DNA of 64,000 nt. Origin: Mixta gaviniae (GTDB lineage: Bacteria; Pseudomonadota; Gammaproteobacteria; Enterobacterales; Enterobacteriaceae). Under the pieces are notes generated by a model, which saw nothing but the letters and a program-made list of their open reading frames with translations, had not been told where the DNA came from and ran no database searches. Shown in pieces: positions 54,730 to 64,000 of this stretch (the first letter of the stretch is position 1; every line of letters starts with the position of its first letter). The DNA lies in assembly GCF_002953195.1 (NCBI RefSeq), contig NZ_CP026377.1, forward strand, positions 2,232,001 to 2,296,000, given 5' to 3'. The translations under genes and the position numbers were made by a program.

Positions 54730-55911
54730 ATGCAAACACCTGTATCCCGTAAAACGGCCTGGCTACGCGTTGTCCTGCTGGCTGTGGCAGCTTTTATTTT
54801 TAACACCACCGAGTTTGTGCCGGTGGGCCTGCTTTCCGATATTGCCGCCTCGTTTTCGATGAAAACGCCAGAAGTTGGCGTCATGTTGACGATTTATGCC
54901 TGGGTGGTAGCGCTGATGTCGCTGCCGCTAATGCTGGCGACGCGCAATATGGAGCGTCGCCTGCTGCTGACCGGTATTTTCCTGATTTTTTTCCTGAGCC
55001 ATATTCTGTCGCTGATGGCGTGGAGCTTTTGGGTCCTGGTCGCCTCGCGCGTCGGCATCGCCTTATCGCACGCCGTGTTCTGGTCGATCACCGCCTCGCT
55101 GGCGATCCGTGTCGCGCCCGCCGGCAAAAAAACGCAGGCGCTGAGTATGCTGGCGACCGGCACCGCGCTGGCGATGGTGTTAGGCGTTCCGATTGGCCGC
55201 ATCATTGGGCAGTATCTGGGCTGGCGTATCACCTTCGGCATGATTGGTGCCTCGGCGCTGGTACTGATGCTGATGCTGATCAAGCTGCTGCCGAAGCTGC
55301 CCAGCGAGCATACCGGTTCGCTCAGCAGCGTGCCGATGCTGTTTAAGCGCCCGGCGCTGGTCAGCATGTATCTGCTGGTGACGCTGGTGGTAACAGCGCA
55401 CTATACCGCCTACAGCTATATCGAGCCGTTTATGCAGATCATCGCCTCACAGGGCGAGAACTTCACCACTTTCCTGCTGCTGATCTTTGGCTCGGCGGGT
55501 ATTGTGGGCAGCATTATCTTCAGCGTGCTGGGTAATAAGTTCCCTTCCGCACTGCTGCTGAGCGCTATCGGGTTGATTACGATCTGCATGGGGCTGCTGC
55601 TGTTCGCGGCGGTGCATCCGTTTGCGGTATCGGTGCTGTGCATTGTCTGGGGCATGGGCATGATGACCATCGGCCTGGCGATGCAGGTGCGCGTGCTGTC
55701 GCTGGCGCCGGACGCCACCGACGTGGCGATGTCGCTGTTTTCTGGTATCTATAATATCGGCATCGGCGCTGGCGCACTGCTCGGCAACCAGGTCAGCCTG
55801 CACTTTAAGATGGCGGACGTAGGCAACGTCGGGGCTATTATCGGCCTGCTGGCGCTGTTCTGGTGCATCTTTATCTTCCGTCGTTATCCGCAGCTGCGCA
55901 GCAATGGCTGA
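54730..55911 (+). CDS. sotB: Sugar efflux transporter SotB
   Basis: 393 residues from the ATG at 54730 ([39 protein letters not shown]), equal to E. coli SotB (YdeA) in start and length (396). Twelve membrane helices; the [15 protein letters not shown] and [28 protein letters not shown] segments are diagnostic. E. coli SotB exports arabinose and IPTG and limits sugar accumulation. The ribosome binding site is weak. A CRP-like site is upstream and a terminator follows. Confidence 0.95.
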   Translation: MQTPVSRKTAWLRVVLLAVAAFIFNTTEFVPVGLLSDIAASFSMKTPEVGVMLTIYAWVVALMSLPLMLATRNMERRLLLTGIFLIFFLSHILSLMAWSFWVLVASRVGIALSHAVFWSITASLAIRVAPAGKKTQALSMLATGTALAMVLGVPIGRIIGQYLGWRITFGMIGASALVLMLMLIKLLPKLPSEHTGSLSSVPMLFKRPALVSMYLLVTLVVTAHYTAYSYIEPFMQIIASQGENFTTFLLLIFGSAGIVGSIIFSVLGNKFPSALLLSAIGLITICMGLLLFAAVHPFAVSVLCIVWGMGMMTIGLAMQVRVLSLAPDATDVAMSLFSGIYNIGIGAGALLGNQVSLHFKMADVGNVGAIIGLLALFWCIFIFRRYPQLRSNG

Positions 55912-55932
55912 TTAAGATTGCCTGTGAACAGA

Positions 55933-55960
55933 GGGCGGATATCACTATCCGCCCTTTTTT
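55933..55960 (+). terminator. Terminator of sotB
   Basis: GGGCGGATA (55933-55941), loop TCAC, TATCCGCCC (55946-55954), then six T residues; 21 bp after the sotB stop. Confidence 0.92.
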
Positions 55961-56071
55961 ATAGCTGCGTTTTACGGCTGATGGCATGCCGCCGCTGGCA
56001 CCCGCTCACCCGCGCGGGCGCTTATGCGCGGTGCGACGCGCCCGGTTCATGGCGCCCGCACGCGTCAGCGG

Positions 56072-56386
56072 CTATTCCAGATAAAAAACCTGTTTTAGCG
56101 GCTGGCTTACCGGGCTGTTATCTGGATTCGCCGGCATCAGTTCGCGCATGGAGGCCCACCAGCGCTGGCATACCTCGGTTTGCGCCACCGCTTCCCAGCG
56201 CGACTCCGATTCTATCTCCACGCAGGCGAACAGCAGGCTGCGCTGCTCATCAAGGAAGATGCTGTAGCGATGCGCGCCGTGCGCCTTCAGCGTTTGCTCC
56301 AGCTCCGGCCAGATGGGCGAATGCCGCTGCTGATAGGCTTCATGGCAGTGCGGATAGACCTGCATCACAAAAGCTTTACGCAACAT
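56072..56386 (-). CDS. rhaM: L-rhamnose mutarotase
   Basis: 104 residues from the ATG at 56386, exactly the size of E. coli RhaM (YiiL). [29 protein letters not shown] and the C-terminal FYLE are family hallmarks; His in the YPHCHEAY segment is expected to be catalytic. It interconverts alpha and beta anomers of L-rhamnose ahead of RhaA. The start overlaps the end of rhaD by 11 bp. Last gene of the leftward rhaBADM operon. Confidence 0.96.
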   Translation of the reverse strand: MLRKAFVMQVYPHCHEAYQQRHSPIWPELEQTLKAHGAHRYSIFLDEQRSLLFACVEIESESRWEAVAQTEVCQRWWASMRELMPANPDNSPVSQPLKQVFYLE

Positions 56387-57218
56387 GGGCCGGCCCCGTA
56401 TCCAGCGCCGCCTGCCACGGCTCAACGTTAAAACGTTGCCCCAACGCAATCAGCTGTTCGGTGGTGATACTCTGACGCAGGCCGCCCATGGAGATCACTT
56501 TCACCAGCACCTCGGATGATTTTTCAGCGGTATCGATCAGGCCGAACGTCTCATCCAGCGTCGGCCCGGCGCCAAAGATGCCGTGGAAAGGCCACATCAC
56601 CAGGCTGTGCGCCTGCATCTGCTGCGCGGTGGCGTCGCCGATCTCATCGGTGCCAGGCACCATCCAGGGCACGATGCCGACGCCGTCAGGGAACACCACC
56701 AGGCATTCGGTGCTGCCCTCCCACAGCAAGCGGGTAAAGCGCGCCGAATCCAGTTCCACCACGTAGCTCAGCGCCATAAAATTCGTCGCGTGGCAGTGCA
56801 TGATCACCCGATCCGCGCCGTGGGTACGCAGCTTGCGCACGCTGTGCGACTGGAAATGCGAGGCCAGCTCCGAAGTCGGCACGCCGCCGTTCGCCAGCCC
56901 CCAGTGAATTTTATAGGAGAGGCCTTTCTCATCCACCTGCAACAGTGCCAGGCTGTCCGCCGGATCGAGCTGCACATTGCGGAAAAACTTGCCGGAGCCG
57001 GTAACGATAAACCAGTCGTTCGCCAGGCCGGGCGCCGGGCGGCTCAGTTCGATGCAACGCGGATCGGCGACAAAATCCTGTTTAAAGGGCGCCACCTCTT
57101 CCGGCAGCAGACGCATGCTGACGTTGCCGCCGTTGCGTTCGTCCCATCCCTTCAGCCACATATCGCTGGTGGCCTTCACCATTCCCTGAACGAACCAGGA
57201 AGAAAGAATCGATTGCAT
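56376..57218 (-). CDS. rhaD: Rhamnulose-1-phosphate aldolase
   Basis: 280 residues from the ATG at 57218 ([37 protein letters not shown]). Class II aldolase of the RhaD/FucA/AraD fold; zinc-binding histidines in [11 protein letters not shown] and the late histidine in [11 protein letters not shown] are visible. It splits L-rhamnulose 1-phosphate into dihydroxyacetone phosphate and L-lactaldehyde; the aldA-like gene at 63457 would oxidise the latter. It follows rhaA by 10 bp. Confidence 0.96.
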   Translation of the reverse strand: MQSILSSWFVQGMVKATSDMWLKGWDERNGGNVSMRLLPEEVAPFKQDFVADPRCIELSRPAPGLANDWFIVTGSGKFFRNVQLDPADSLALLQVDEKGLSYKIHWGLANGGVPTSELASHFQSHSVRKLRTHGADRVIMHCHATNFMALSYVVELDSARFTRLLWEGSTECLVVFPDGVGIVPWMVPGTDEIGDATAQQMQAHSLVMWPFHGIFGAGPTLDETFGLIDTAEKSSEVLVKVISMGGLRQSITTEQLIALGQRFNVEPWQAALDTGPAHVA

Positions 57219-57228
57219 AGCGTCATCC

Positions 57229-58485
57229 TTACCGTTGACTGAGGGTCTGTTCTTCATAATCGCGCACGCTGCGCAGCCAGCTGGCGTCCGCCGGGACATC
57301 GTGACGCAGGCACCACATCTCCCATACCGCCTGCCAGGGCAGCGATTTTTGTTCTTCCAGCAGCGCCAGCCGCGCGGTGTAATCCCCCGCCGCCTCCAGC
57401 GCCCGCAGTTTAGCGGTCGGCTCCAGCAACGCCCGCAGCAGCGCCTTTTTGGCGTTGCGGGTGCCGATCACCCAGGCGGCGATGCGGTTGATCGAGGCGT
57501 CGAAGAAATCGAGGCCGATATGCACCTTGTCGAACAGCTTCTGCCGCACGATCTCCTGGGCGATCGCCAGGGTTTCATCATCCAGCAGCACCACATGATC
57601 GCTGTCCCAGCGCACCGGACGGCTAACGTGCAGCAACAGGCGCGGCACGTAGAGCATCACGGTGGAGATTTTGTCGGAGATCACTTCGGTAGGATGGAAA
57701 TGGCCGGCGTCCAGCGTCAGCGCGGTTTGCCGACTGGCGGCGTAGCCGAGGCAGAACTCGTTCGAGCCGACGGTGTAGCTCTCGGCGCCAATGCCGAACA
57801 GCTTGCTCTCCACCGCGTCGATATGGTGGGCCGGGTTCAGCTTCTCGGCCAGCACCTCATCCAGCGACTGCATCAAACGCTGACGCGGCGCGAAGCGATC
57901 GATGGTGAGATCCTTCATGCCGTCCGGCACCCAGATATTCATCACCGACGGGCTACCCAGCTGCTCGCCGAACCAGGCGGAGACGTGACGGCTGGCCTTG
58001 CAGTGATCGATCCAGAACTGACGCACGCCCGCGTCGGCGTGGGAGAGCGTAAAACCGTCCGCGCTCAGCGCATGGGAAAAGCAGGTCGGGTTGAAATCAA
58101 GCCCGAGCTGACGCTCTTTCGCCCAGCTGACCCAGTTGGCGAAGTGCTGTGGTTCGATCGCATCGCGCGCTACCGGACGATCGCTTTCAAGATAGATAGC
58201 GTGCAGGTTGAAGCGTTTCGGGCCGGGGATCAGCCCCAGCGCCAGATCCACATCGGCGCGCAGCTCGTCGGCATTGCGCGCGCGGCCCGGATAGTTGCCG
58301 GTGGCCTGAATGCCGCCGGTCAGCGCCCCCTGCGGGTTTTCAAAGCCGCGCACGTCGTCACCTTGCCAGCAGTGCATGGAAACCGGGATCTTATCCAGCC
58401 GGGACATGGCGGCCTCGACATCGACGCCGGTATCGGCGAATCGCTGTTTCGCCAGTTCAAAAGCCTGTTCTGTAAGCCTGGTCAT
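57229..58485 (-). CDS. rhaA: L-rhamnose isomerase
   Basis: 418 residues from the ATG at 58485 ([16 protein letters not shown]), overlapping the rhaB stop as ATGA; E. coli RhaA is 419. Highly conserved throughout, including [19 protein letters not shown], the metal-binding HAIYLESD and the [14 protein letters not shown] segment, and [19 protein letters not shown]. Converts L-rhamnose to L-rhamnulose in the cytosol with a divalent metal. Confidence 0.97.
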   Translation of the reverse strand: MTRLTEQAFELAKQRFADTGVDVEAAMSRLDKIPVSMHCWQGDDVRGFENPQGALTGGIQATGNYPGRARNADELRADVDLALGLIPGPKRFNLHAIYLESDRPVARDAIEPQHFANWVSWAKERQLGLDFNPTCFSHALSADGFTLSHADAGVRQFWIDHCKASRHVSAWFGEQLGSPSVMNIWVPDGMKDLTIDRFAPRQRLMQSLDEVLAEKLNPAHHIDAVESKLFGIGAESYTVGSNEFCLGYAASRQTALTLDAGHFHPTEVISDKISTVMLYVPRLLLHVSRPVRWDSDHVVLLDDETLAIAQEIVRQKLFDKVHIGLDFFDASINRIAAWVIGTRNAKKALLRALLEPTAKLRALEAAGDYTARLALLEEQKSLPWQAVWEMWCLRHDVPADASWLRSVRDYEEQTLSQR

Positions 58486-59954
58486 AAGCACAATTCCTTA
58501 CGCGGTTGTTTCAGCGCCTGAAAACGCGACCAGCCGTCGGTTAGCGCGCTGTCTGTGAGAGGGTGAATAAGCTGGGAGGGAAAATTTTGCGCCACGCAGC
58601 GGCGGAACGCCTCAACGTCCGCCAGCGCGCCGCAGGCGATCAGCTGGCTGCCGATATTGCCAAGCGTGGAAGCCTCGACCGGCCCGACGCTAACCGGCAG
58701 CCGGCAGGCGTTGGCGCAGAGCTGGTTGAGCAGCGGGTTCTGGCTGCCGCCACCGACGATATGCAGGCGGCTCAGGGGCGCCCCGCGCAGCGTCGACAAT
58801 TCTTCCGCCACCTGGCGATAGAGCAGCGCCAGGCTGTCGAAAATCGTCCGCGCCAGCGCCACCGGGCTGTGCGGCACCGGCATCGCCTGCCCGGCGCAGG
58901 CATCCTGAATTTCACGCACCATGCTGGCCGGGTTGATAAAGCGGGCGTCGTTGGCGTCGATCAGCGCCTGGCAGGCGGGATAGCGTTCCGCTTCGGCAAT
59001 CAACGCGCAGAGATCGTCAATCTGCAGTTCGTCGCAGACGCGCTGCAGCAGCCAAAGCCCCATAATGTTTTTCAGCACCCGATAGCGCCCTTCCGCGCCG
59101 CCTTCATTGGTGACATTAGCGCTGAGCGCGGCGGCGCTGTTGAATGGCGTCGCGCTTTCAAAGCCGAGCAGCGACCAGGTGCCGGAGCAGAGATAGGCCT
59201 CATCGGACGAGGCGAGCGGCGTCGCCAGCACCGCGCTGGCGGTATCGTGCGTGGCGACCGCCACCAGCGGAATGCGCTGCCCGCAGCGGCTCTGCCAGAC
59301 ACCGACGTGCGTGCCTGGCTGACGCGGCGCGCCAAACCACGCCGGGCGGGCACCCGCCCAGCTGAGCAGCTGGCTGTCCCACTCGCCGGTCTCCAGGTTA
59401 AGCAGCTGCGTGGTGCTGGCGTTGGTATATTCCCAGTTAAGCTGCCCGGTGAGCCGGTAGTGCAGATAGTCCGGGATCATCAGCACGTGAGCGACCTCGT
59501 CCACCTTATCGGGGTGCGCCTGGCTAAAGGCGCGCAGCTGGTAAAGGGTATTAAACGGCAGGAACTGAATGCCGGTATGCTGCCAGATCAGATCGCGTCC
59601 CAGCTCGCGCTGCGCCTGCGCCATCACGCCGTGGGTGCGCTGGTCGCGGTAGGAGACCGGCAGGCCGACGCGCTCGCCCGCCCGATCCAGCATTACCACA
59701 TCTACGCCCCAGGTATCGATGCCGATGCTTTCCGGCACGATGCCGCTGGCCAGCAGCTGCTCCAGCCCGTCGCGGATTGCCTGCTCCAGCGCGTCGAGAT
59801 CCCAGCAGTCATACCCTTGCGTCTGGTGGCGGCGGTTGGCGAAACGGCCAATCTGCTCCAGCGTCAGCGATTGCGTTTCCGGCTGGTAGCGCGCCAGCAT
59901 GATGCGGCCGCTTGAGGCGCCGAGATCGATGGCAACAAAATTGCGGTGGGTCAT
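58482..59954 (-). CDS. rhaB: Rhamnulokinase
   Basis: 490 residues from the ATG at 59954 ([23 protein letters not shown]); E. coli RhaB is 489. FGGY-kinase features: N-terminal DLGASSGR phosphate loop, IGIDTWGVD, and C-terminal [19 protein letters not shown] adenosine motif. Phosphorylates L-rhamnulose with ATP. First gene of the operon; its promoter region (59986-60079) closely resembles that of E. coli rhaBAD. Confidence 0.97.
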   Translation of the reverse strand: MTHRNFVAIDLGASSGRIMLARYQPETQSLTLEQIGRFANRRHQTQGYDCWDLDALEQAIRDGLEQLLASGIVPESIGIDTWGVDVVMLDRAGERVGLPVSYRDQRTHGVMAQAQRELGRDLIWQHTGIQFLPFNTLYQLRAFSQAHPDKVDEVAHVLMIPDYLHYRLTGQLNWEYTNASTTQLLNLETGEWDSQLLSWAGARPAWFGAPRQPGTHVGVWQSRCGQRIPLVAVATHDTASAVLATPLASSDEAYLCSGTWSLLGFESATPFNSAAALSANVTNEGGAEGRYRVLKNIMGLWLLQRVCDELQIDDLCALIAEAERYPACQALIDANDARFINPASMVREIQDACAGQAMPVPHSPVALARTIFDSLALLYRQVAEELSTLRGAPLSRLHIVGGGSQNPLLNQLCANACRLPVSVGPVEASTLGNIGSQLIACGALADVEAFRRCVAQNFPSQLIHPLTDSALTDGWSRFQALKQPRKELCL

Positions 59955-59985
59955 AAGATTCGCTTCCTGATGAAACATGCTCACC

Positions 59986-60079
59986 AGTGTAAAACGTTGC
60001 GAATTCGCTACCTTACTGACACTGCCACTCTTGTCGCCGCGCTGGCAGGGGCGTAAAGAAAGACGTGAAGCAATTCACA
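59986..60079 (-). promoter_or_regulatory. rhaBADM promoter with RhaS and CRP sites
   Basis: Reading leftward: a CRP site TGTGAATTGCTTCACG (60064-60079; nine of ten consensus positions), a RhaS-type region with GTCAGTAAGGTAGCGAATTC (60001-60020) resembling the end of the E. coli rhaI site that abuts the -35, and a -10 of TACACT (59986-59991). Order and spacing are those of E. coli rhaBAD, so activation by RhaS plus CRP is expected. The stretch from 60080 to 60252 should hold the divergent rhaSR promoter. Confidence 0.75.
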
Positions 60080-60252
60080 GTTCTGTTTTTCATCCGCTCA
60101 ACATAACGGTGTGACAGTCGCCTCAATTCTGAATATTTCCAGCGGTTTCTTGAAAAATTAACCGCTTAAGCCTGTTTTGCGGTGCAAAATTCAAGGTAAG
60201 TTAAGCCCGCGCTGGCTAGTATCGGTCGCACGCAGGCAAACGAGGACGCATC

Positions 60253-61077
60253 ATGACCGTGTTACACAGCGCTGATTTCTTCCCCAACGGCGACCTGCCG
60301 GTGGCGATCGAGCCAAGGGCCCCACAGGGCGTTTTTCCGGAACATCACCATGATTTTCATGAAATCGTCCTGGTGGAACAGGGGGCGGGGATCCATATCT
60401 TCAACGGCCAGCCGCAATCGCTGTGCGGCGGCTGCGTCTGCTTTGTGCGCGATCACGACAGGCACCTTTATGAGCAGACCGAAAACCTCTATTTGACCAA
60501 CGTGCTGTGGCGCGGCCCGCAGGCGTTTCGCTTTCTCGCCGGGCTGCAGGATCTGCTGCCGCAGGAGCGCGACGGCCGCTACCCTTCCCACTGGCGCATC
60601 AGCAATCGGGTGATGGCGCAGGCGAAAGCGCTGGTGACGCAGCTGCAGGATCCAGACGGCGGCGACGCCACCGAGCAGCGCGTGCGTCAGGAGCTGACGT
60701 TTATGCAGCTGCTGGTGCTGCTGCGCCAGGGCGGCCGTGAACAGGAGAGTGACGCCCAGGAGGCGCGGCTGCTGCGGCTGCTTGACTGGCTGAATGAACA
60801 TTACAGCGAAGAGGTCGACTGGGATGCGCTGGCCGATCGCTTTTCGCTCTCGCTGCGTACGCTGCATCGGCAGCTGAAGCAGCAAACCGGCAGCACGCCG
60901 CAGCGCTATCTCAACCGGCTGCGGCTGTTACAGGCGCGGCACCTGCTGCGCCACAGCGATATGCGCATCACGGATATCGCATTTCAATGCGGGTTCGGCG
61001 ACAGCAACCATTTTTCAACGCTGTTTCGCCGCGAATTTGGCTGCGCACCGCGCGCCGAGCGACAACAGATGTGGTAA
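60253..61077 (+). CDS. rhaS: L-rhamnose operon activator RhaS
   Basis: 274 residues (E. coli 278). AraC-type: N-terminal cupin ligand domain ([26 protein letters not shown]) and C-terminal double HTH ([75 protein letters not shown], in parts). Binds L-rhamnose and activates rhaBAD and rhaT. Divergent from rhaB and followed by rhaR after 12 bp. Confidence 0.97.
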   Translation: MTVLHSADFFPNGDLPVAIEPRAPQGVFPEHHHDFHEIVLVEQGAGIHIFNGQPQSLCGGCVCFVRDHDRHLYEQTENLYLTNVLWRGPQAFRFLAGLQDLLPQERDGRYPSHWRISNRVMAQAKALVTQLQDPDGGDATEQRVRQELTFMQLLVLLRQGGREQESDAQEARLLRLLDWLNEHYSEEVDWDALADRFSLSLRTLHRQLKQQTGSTPQRYLNRLRLLQARHLLRHSDMRITDIAFQCGFGDSNHFSTLFRREFGCAPRAERQQMW

Positions 61078-61089
61078 AGGGAGAACAGG

Positions 61090-61962
61090 ATGGGGCTGAT
61101 ACTGGCGAAGGCGGATTATTTTCCCTCGGAGGCGATGCCGGTCGCGGTGGCCGATCGCACGCCGCAGCCCTCTTTTCCGCCGCATCGTCATGAGTTCAGT
61201 GAAATCGTCATAGTCTGGCGCGGCAACGGCCTGCACGTGCTTAACGATCGCCCCTGGCTGGTAACCTGCGGCGACCTGTTCTATATCCAGCACAGCGACT
61301 GCCACAGCTATGAATCGGTGAACGATCTGGTGCTGGATAATATTCTCTACTGCCCCGAACGCTTTCGTCTTGGGCTCGACTGGTCGCTGCTGCTGCCGCT
61401 GGACGCCGCCGACTATCGCGCTCACTGGCGCCTGACCACGCGCGGCATGGCGCTGGCGCGCGGCGTAATCGTGCAGCTGGAGCAGGAGAGCCGTAAAACT
61501 GACCTGCTCTCTATGCAGCTGGCGGAGGCGCTGTTCCTGCAGCTGGCGCTGATTTTACGCCGCCACCGCTACGTCGCCGAGCGCGCCGGGGAGCTGCCGG
61601 AAGGGGAACAGCTCGATCTGCTGATGTCGGCGATTCAGGCGAGCCCCGCCCGCTCATTCGATCTTGCCGCCTTTTGCCATCACAACCGCCTGAGCGAACG
61701 CGCCCTGAAGCAGCTGTTTCGCCAGCAAACCGGCATGACCATCGGCCACTATCTGCGTCAGCGGCAGCTTTGCCAGGCGAAATACCTGCTGCGTAGCACC
61801 GACCTGCTGATTGGCGAGGTGGCGGCACGCTGCGGCTTTGACGACAGCAATTACTTTTCCGCCGTGTTCACCCGAGAAACCCATTTCACCCCCAGCGCCT
61901 GGCGCCAACGCTTCGAGCGCGCCGACAACACCGCGCCGCCGGTAGCGGAACGGCAAAAATAG
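61090..61962 (+). CDS. rhaR: L-rhamnose operon activator RhaR
   Basis: 290 residues. Cupin domain with [27 protein letters not shown], then AraC-type DNA-binding domain ([33 protein letters not shown], second unit [23 protein letters not shown]). RhaR responds to L-rhamnose and activates rhaSR itself, so the pair forms the usual cascade. Convergent with rhaT, 62 bp apart. Confidence 0.96.
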   Translation: MGLILAKADYFPSEAMPVAVADRTPQPSFPPHRHEFSEIVIVWRGNGLHVLNDRPWLVTCGDLFYIQHSDCHSYESVNDLVLDNILYCPERFRLGLDWSLLLPLDAADYRAHWRLTTRGMALARGVIVQLEQESRKTDLLSMQLAEALFLQLALILRRHRYVAERAGELPEGEQLDLLMSAIQASPARSFDLAAFCHHNRLSERALKQLFRQQTGMTIGHYLRQRQLCQAKYLLRSTDLLIGEVAARCGFDDSNYFSAVFTRETHFTPSAWRQRFERADNTAPPVAERQK

Positions 61963-62024
61963 GCCGCTTTGTCGCAGGCGCGCGGCGCAGGTTTTGCGCC
62001 GCGCGGCCGCCCTGCTCTTATCGC

Positions 62025-63059
62025 TTAGCCCGCCATCCCCATGCCGACGATATTCGCCGCCAGGATAATCACCAGGCACCCGACTGACAGCACGCTGACC
62101 GGGCGACGCCCGACCGCATGCCACTCTTTCATCAGCAGGCCGACGATGCCGCCGCACAGCACGTAGAGACTCATATGCAGCATCCAGCTGACAAAATCAT
62201 ACTGCGCCGGAATATTGGCGTGCCCCCAGGCGTAGAAGAAGAACTGCAGGTACCACATCAGGCCGCCCAGCGCGGCGAAGGCGATATTGGCGCCCAGCAG
62301 CGGTTTCGCCAGCGAAAAGTCGGCGCGGATCGAGAGCGAAGGCTTTACCGCCAGGCGAATAAAGCAGTACGCCAGGTTAACCAGCGCGCCGCCGCCCATG
62401 ATCACCACATAGCTGGGCAGCGCCACGTAGAGTGGATTGATGCCGGCCGCCGCCGCCGCTTCGTGCATCGGCTTCGCCGCGTCCATGGCGAACGACATGC
62501 CAGCGGAGAAAATGCCGCACAGCACCGCCAGCACCAGGCCCTTCTTCAGGTTGAACTCTTCGGCACTGATGCCGAGCGCGCGCTCTTTCAGGAAGCCGGC
62601 GCGCGAGACGATAGCGACGCCCACCAGCGCGATCAGCACGCCCAGCAGCGTCATGCGGCCGCCGGTGGAGCTGAACAACACCATAAAGCGCCCCTGCAGC
62701 AGCGGCGTCATCAGCGTGCCCACCACCAGCGTAATGCCGATAGCGATGCCGATACCCATCGACATGCCGAGATAGCGCATCGTCAGCCCGTAGTTGACGT
62801 TGCCGATGCCCCACATGGCGCCGAAGAGAAACACCGGCGTCAGCTGCGCCAGGGTGAACTGCTGATAGTAGCCCCAGAAGTCGGGCAGCAGCACGGCGCT
62901 GACCGCCCAGGGGAGGATCAGCCATGACATTACGCCGCCCACTGACCACATGGTTTCCCAGGACCAGTGCCTGACGCGTTTAAACGGGGCATAAAAGCAG
63001 GCGGCGCTGGCGGCGCCCACCAGATGCCAGAAGATGCCGGCAAGGATTGCGTTGTTCAT
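62025..63059 (-). CDS. rhaT: L-rhamnose/proton symporter
   Basis: 344 residues, the size of E. coli RhaT, with AAGGAATAAC upstream. Ten membrane helices; family motifs include [54 protein letters not shown] and the C-terminal [13 protein letters not shown]. Imports L-rhamnose with protons across the inner membrane. Probably activated by RhaS. It is divergent from the aldA-like gene. Confidence 0.97.
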   Translation of the reverse strand: MNNAILAGIFWHLVGAASAACFYAPFKRVRHWSWETMWSVGGVMSWLILPWAVSAVLLPDFWGYYQQFTLAQLTPVFLFGAMWGIGNVNYGLTMRYLGMSMGIGIAIGITLVVGTLMTPLLQGRFMVLFSSTGGRMTLLGVLIALVGVAIVSRAGFLKERALGISAEEFNLKKGLVLAVLCGIFSAGMSFAMDAAKPMHEAAAAAGINPLYVALPSYVVIMGGGALVNLAYCFIRLAVKPSLSIRADFSLAKPLLGANIAFAALGGLMWYLQFFFYAWGHANIPAQYDFVSWMLHMSLYVLCGGIVGLLMKEWHAVGRRPVSVLSVGCLVIILAANIVGMGMAG

Positions 63060-63456
63060 CGTTATTCCTTAGTAAGGTTGAGGCCAGCGGGAGACACGCT
63101 CCCGGTTACCGCGAGTCTAAAGAGTTCATTTCCCTGTCAGCCTTTCGCTGACTGCCCGCCTGTGAGCCCCGGTGGCAAAAATCAGCAGGTGGCCTCGATA
63201 ACGATCACAAATTGATTACATTGCCCACGCCAACGCGGGCAATGCGGCTGGTCAGGCTAACCCCCTGTACAGAAAGGTCATTTTCCGTTTATGCCTGCCT
63301 GCGCAGGTGAATTCGCGCATTTTTGCCAGTTGTCAGGTCAGCCTGGCAACCAGAAGAAGGTGCTGAGAACTTTCCCAGGTCAAGGTGTGCCAACGCAACA
63401 GTTTTATATCTTTTTATTAACAACAGAGTGCAAAGCGACTAACGGAGAGCGGGCAG
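63060..63456. promoter_or_regulatory. Divergent promoter region rhaT-aldA
   Basis: About 400 bases without a gene. It must hold both promoters. A half CRP-like site (GATCACAAATT, around 63202) is seen but lacks a good partner half. The right part (63400-63430) is AT-rich and suits the aldA promoter. RhaS control of both genes is plausible but no site was aligned. Confidence 0.4.
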
Positions 63457-64000
63457 ATGGCAACCAGTCAAAAACAGATGTTTATCGACGGCGAATTTCA
63501 GTCCCATCAGGGCGCGTGGATTGAGGTGATCAACCCGGCAACAGAAGCGGTTATCGCCCAGGTGCCGGAAGGCAGCGCGCAGGATGCCCGCCGCGCCATC
63601 GATGCCGCCGCCGCGGCGCAGCCGGGCTGGGAAGCGCTGCCGGCGGTGGAGCGCGGCCGCTGGCTGCATAAGATCGCCGAGGGTATTCGCCAGCGCGAGG
63701 CCGAGCTGACCGCCGTCATCGTCGCCGAAGGGGGCAAAACCCAGGGGCTGGCGCAGACCGAAGTGCTGTTTACCGCCGACTACCTCGACTACATGGCGGA
63801 GTGGGCGCGCCGTTACGAAGGCGATATCGTGCAAAGCGACCGGCCTGACGAAAATATCTTTGTATTTAAGAAGGCGATCGGCGTCACTACCGGCATTCTG
63901 CCGTGGAATTTCCCTTTTTTCCTTATCGCGCGCAAGGCGGCGCCGGCGCTGATCACCGGCAACACCATTGTGCTGAAGCCCAGCGAAGTAACGCCGGTCA
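63457..64000 (+). CDS. aldA: Lactaldehyde/glycolaldehyde dehydrogenase (partial)
   Basis: First 181 residues; the gene runs past the window end. ATG at 63457 with CGGAGAG upstream. Sequence closely follows E. coli AldA: MFIDGEFQSHQGAWIEVINPATEAVI, TADYLDYMAEWARRYEGDIVQSDRPDENI and GVTTGILPWNFPFFLIARK with the catalytic Asn region. The NAD-dependent enzyme oxidises L-lactaldehyde, the product of RhaD, to L-lactate. Its place beside rhaT ties it to rhamnose use; in E. coli aldA is elsewhere. Confidence 0.92.
   Translation, partial: MATSQKQMFIDGEFQSHQGAWIEVINPATEAVIAQVPEGSAQDARRAIDAAAAAQPGWEALPAVERGRWLHKIAEGIRQREAELTAVIVAEGGKTQGLAQTEVLFTADYLDYMAEWARRYEGDIVQSDRPDENIFVFKKAIGVTTGILPWNFPFFLIARKAAPALITGNTIVLKPSEVTPV

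Noticed and set aside
57235..59915. 428- and 450-codon forward frames opposite rhaA and rhaB
   Set aside because: rhaA and rhaB are certain; these are antisense shadows.
63190..63215. CRP site between rhaT and aldA
   Set aside because: Only one half-site (TCACA) is good; the partner half does not match well enough.

Overview
The window reads as chromosomal DNA of a GC-rich member of the Enterobacterales. Gene content (complete rhamnose regulon, ahpCF, sutR/ydcO, pqqU (yncD), yciG, sotB, srfABC) and protein sequences close to, but not identical with, E. coli fit Erwiniaceae such as Pantoea, Mixta or Erwinia; genus is inference. I see no rRNA, tRNA, integrase, transposase or CRISPR array.

Layout. 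1-281: 5' end of a membrane-bound PQQ-type glucose dehydrogenase. 670-3615: MarR regulator divergent from a three-gene UbiX/UbiD-type phenolic acid decarboxylase operon (kpdBCD-like), followed by a frameshifted MFS transporter. 5326-12686: housekeeping and accessory genes (periplasmic hypothetical, chemoreceptor, ahpC-ahpF, DCC thiol oxidoreductase, arylamine N-acetyltransferase, YmgB-like protein). 12883-14064: secreted CE1-like esterase.

14036-29664 is the most interesting part. Two tightly packed divergent operons look like an undescribed exopolysaccharide (probably glucan) system. The leftward operon holds an OpgC-type acyltransferase, a beta-barrel outer membrane protein and a complete partner-switching cassette (receiver-PP2C phosphatase, STAS antagonist, RsbW-like kinase). 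The rightward operon holds a cellulose-synthase-like GT2 polymerase without PilZ and with a variant QxxRW motif, three paralogous DUF3131 proteins, a hybrid histidine kinase ending in an Hpt domain, and an exported GH2 glycosidase. The simplest model is that the kinase phosphorylates the receiver of the PP2C protein, which then sets the phosphorylation state of the STAS protein, as in the Syp and Hsb systems of Vibrio and Pseudomonas.

30320-37803: an ArsR/ACT/ABM operon, a beta-hydroxyacid dehydrogenase family gene, a pqqU receptor gene broken by one in-frame amber codon, the divergent sutR-ydcO pair with two palindromic operators, and yciG. 38462-45248: srfABC operon. 45448-49890: barnase/barstar pair, GH28 glycosidase, MarA-like regulator, a hydrolase remnant and an Rrf2 regulator. 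50110-55911: two MFS exporters around an XRE/MmyB regulator (one exporter frameshifted), a small metal-binding-motif protein, a 37-bp tandem repeat and sotB. 56072-64000: rhaM, rhaD, rhaA, rhaB, then rhaS-rhaR and rhaT, and the start of an aldA-like lactaldehyde dehydrogenase, giving a full route from L-rhamnose to lactate.

Four genes are broken by small lesions (3984, 33397, about 48720, 51243). Three are indels in homopolymer or GC-alternating runs, so real decay and sequencing error must both be considered.
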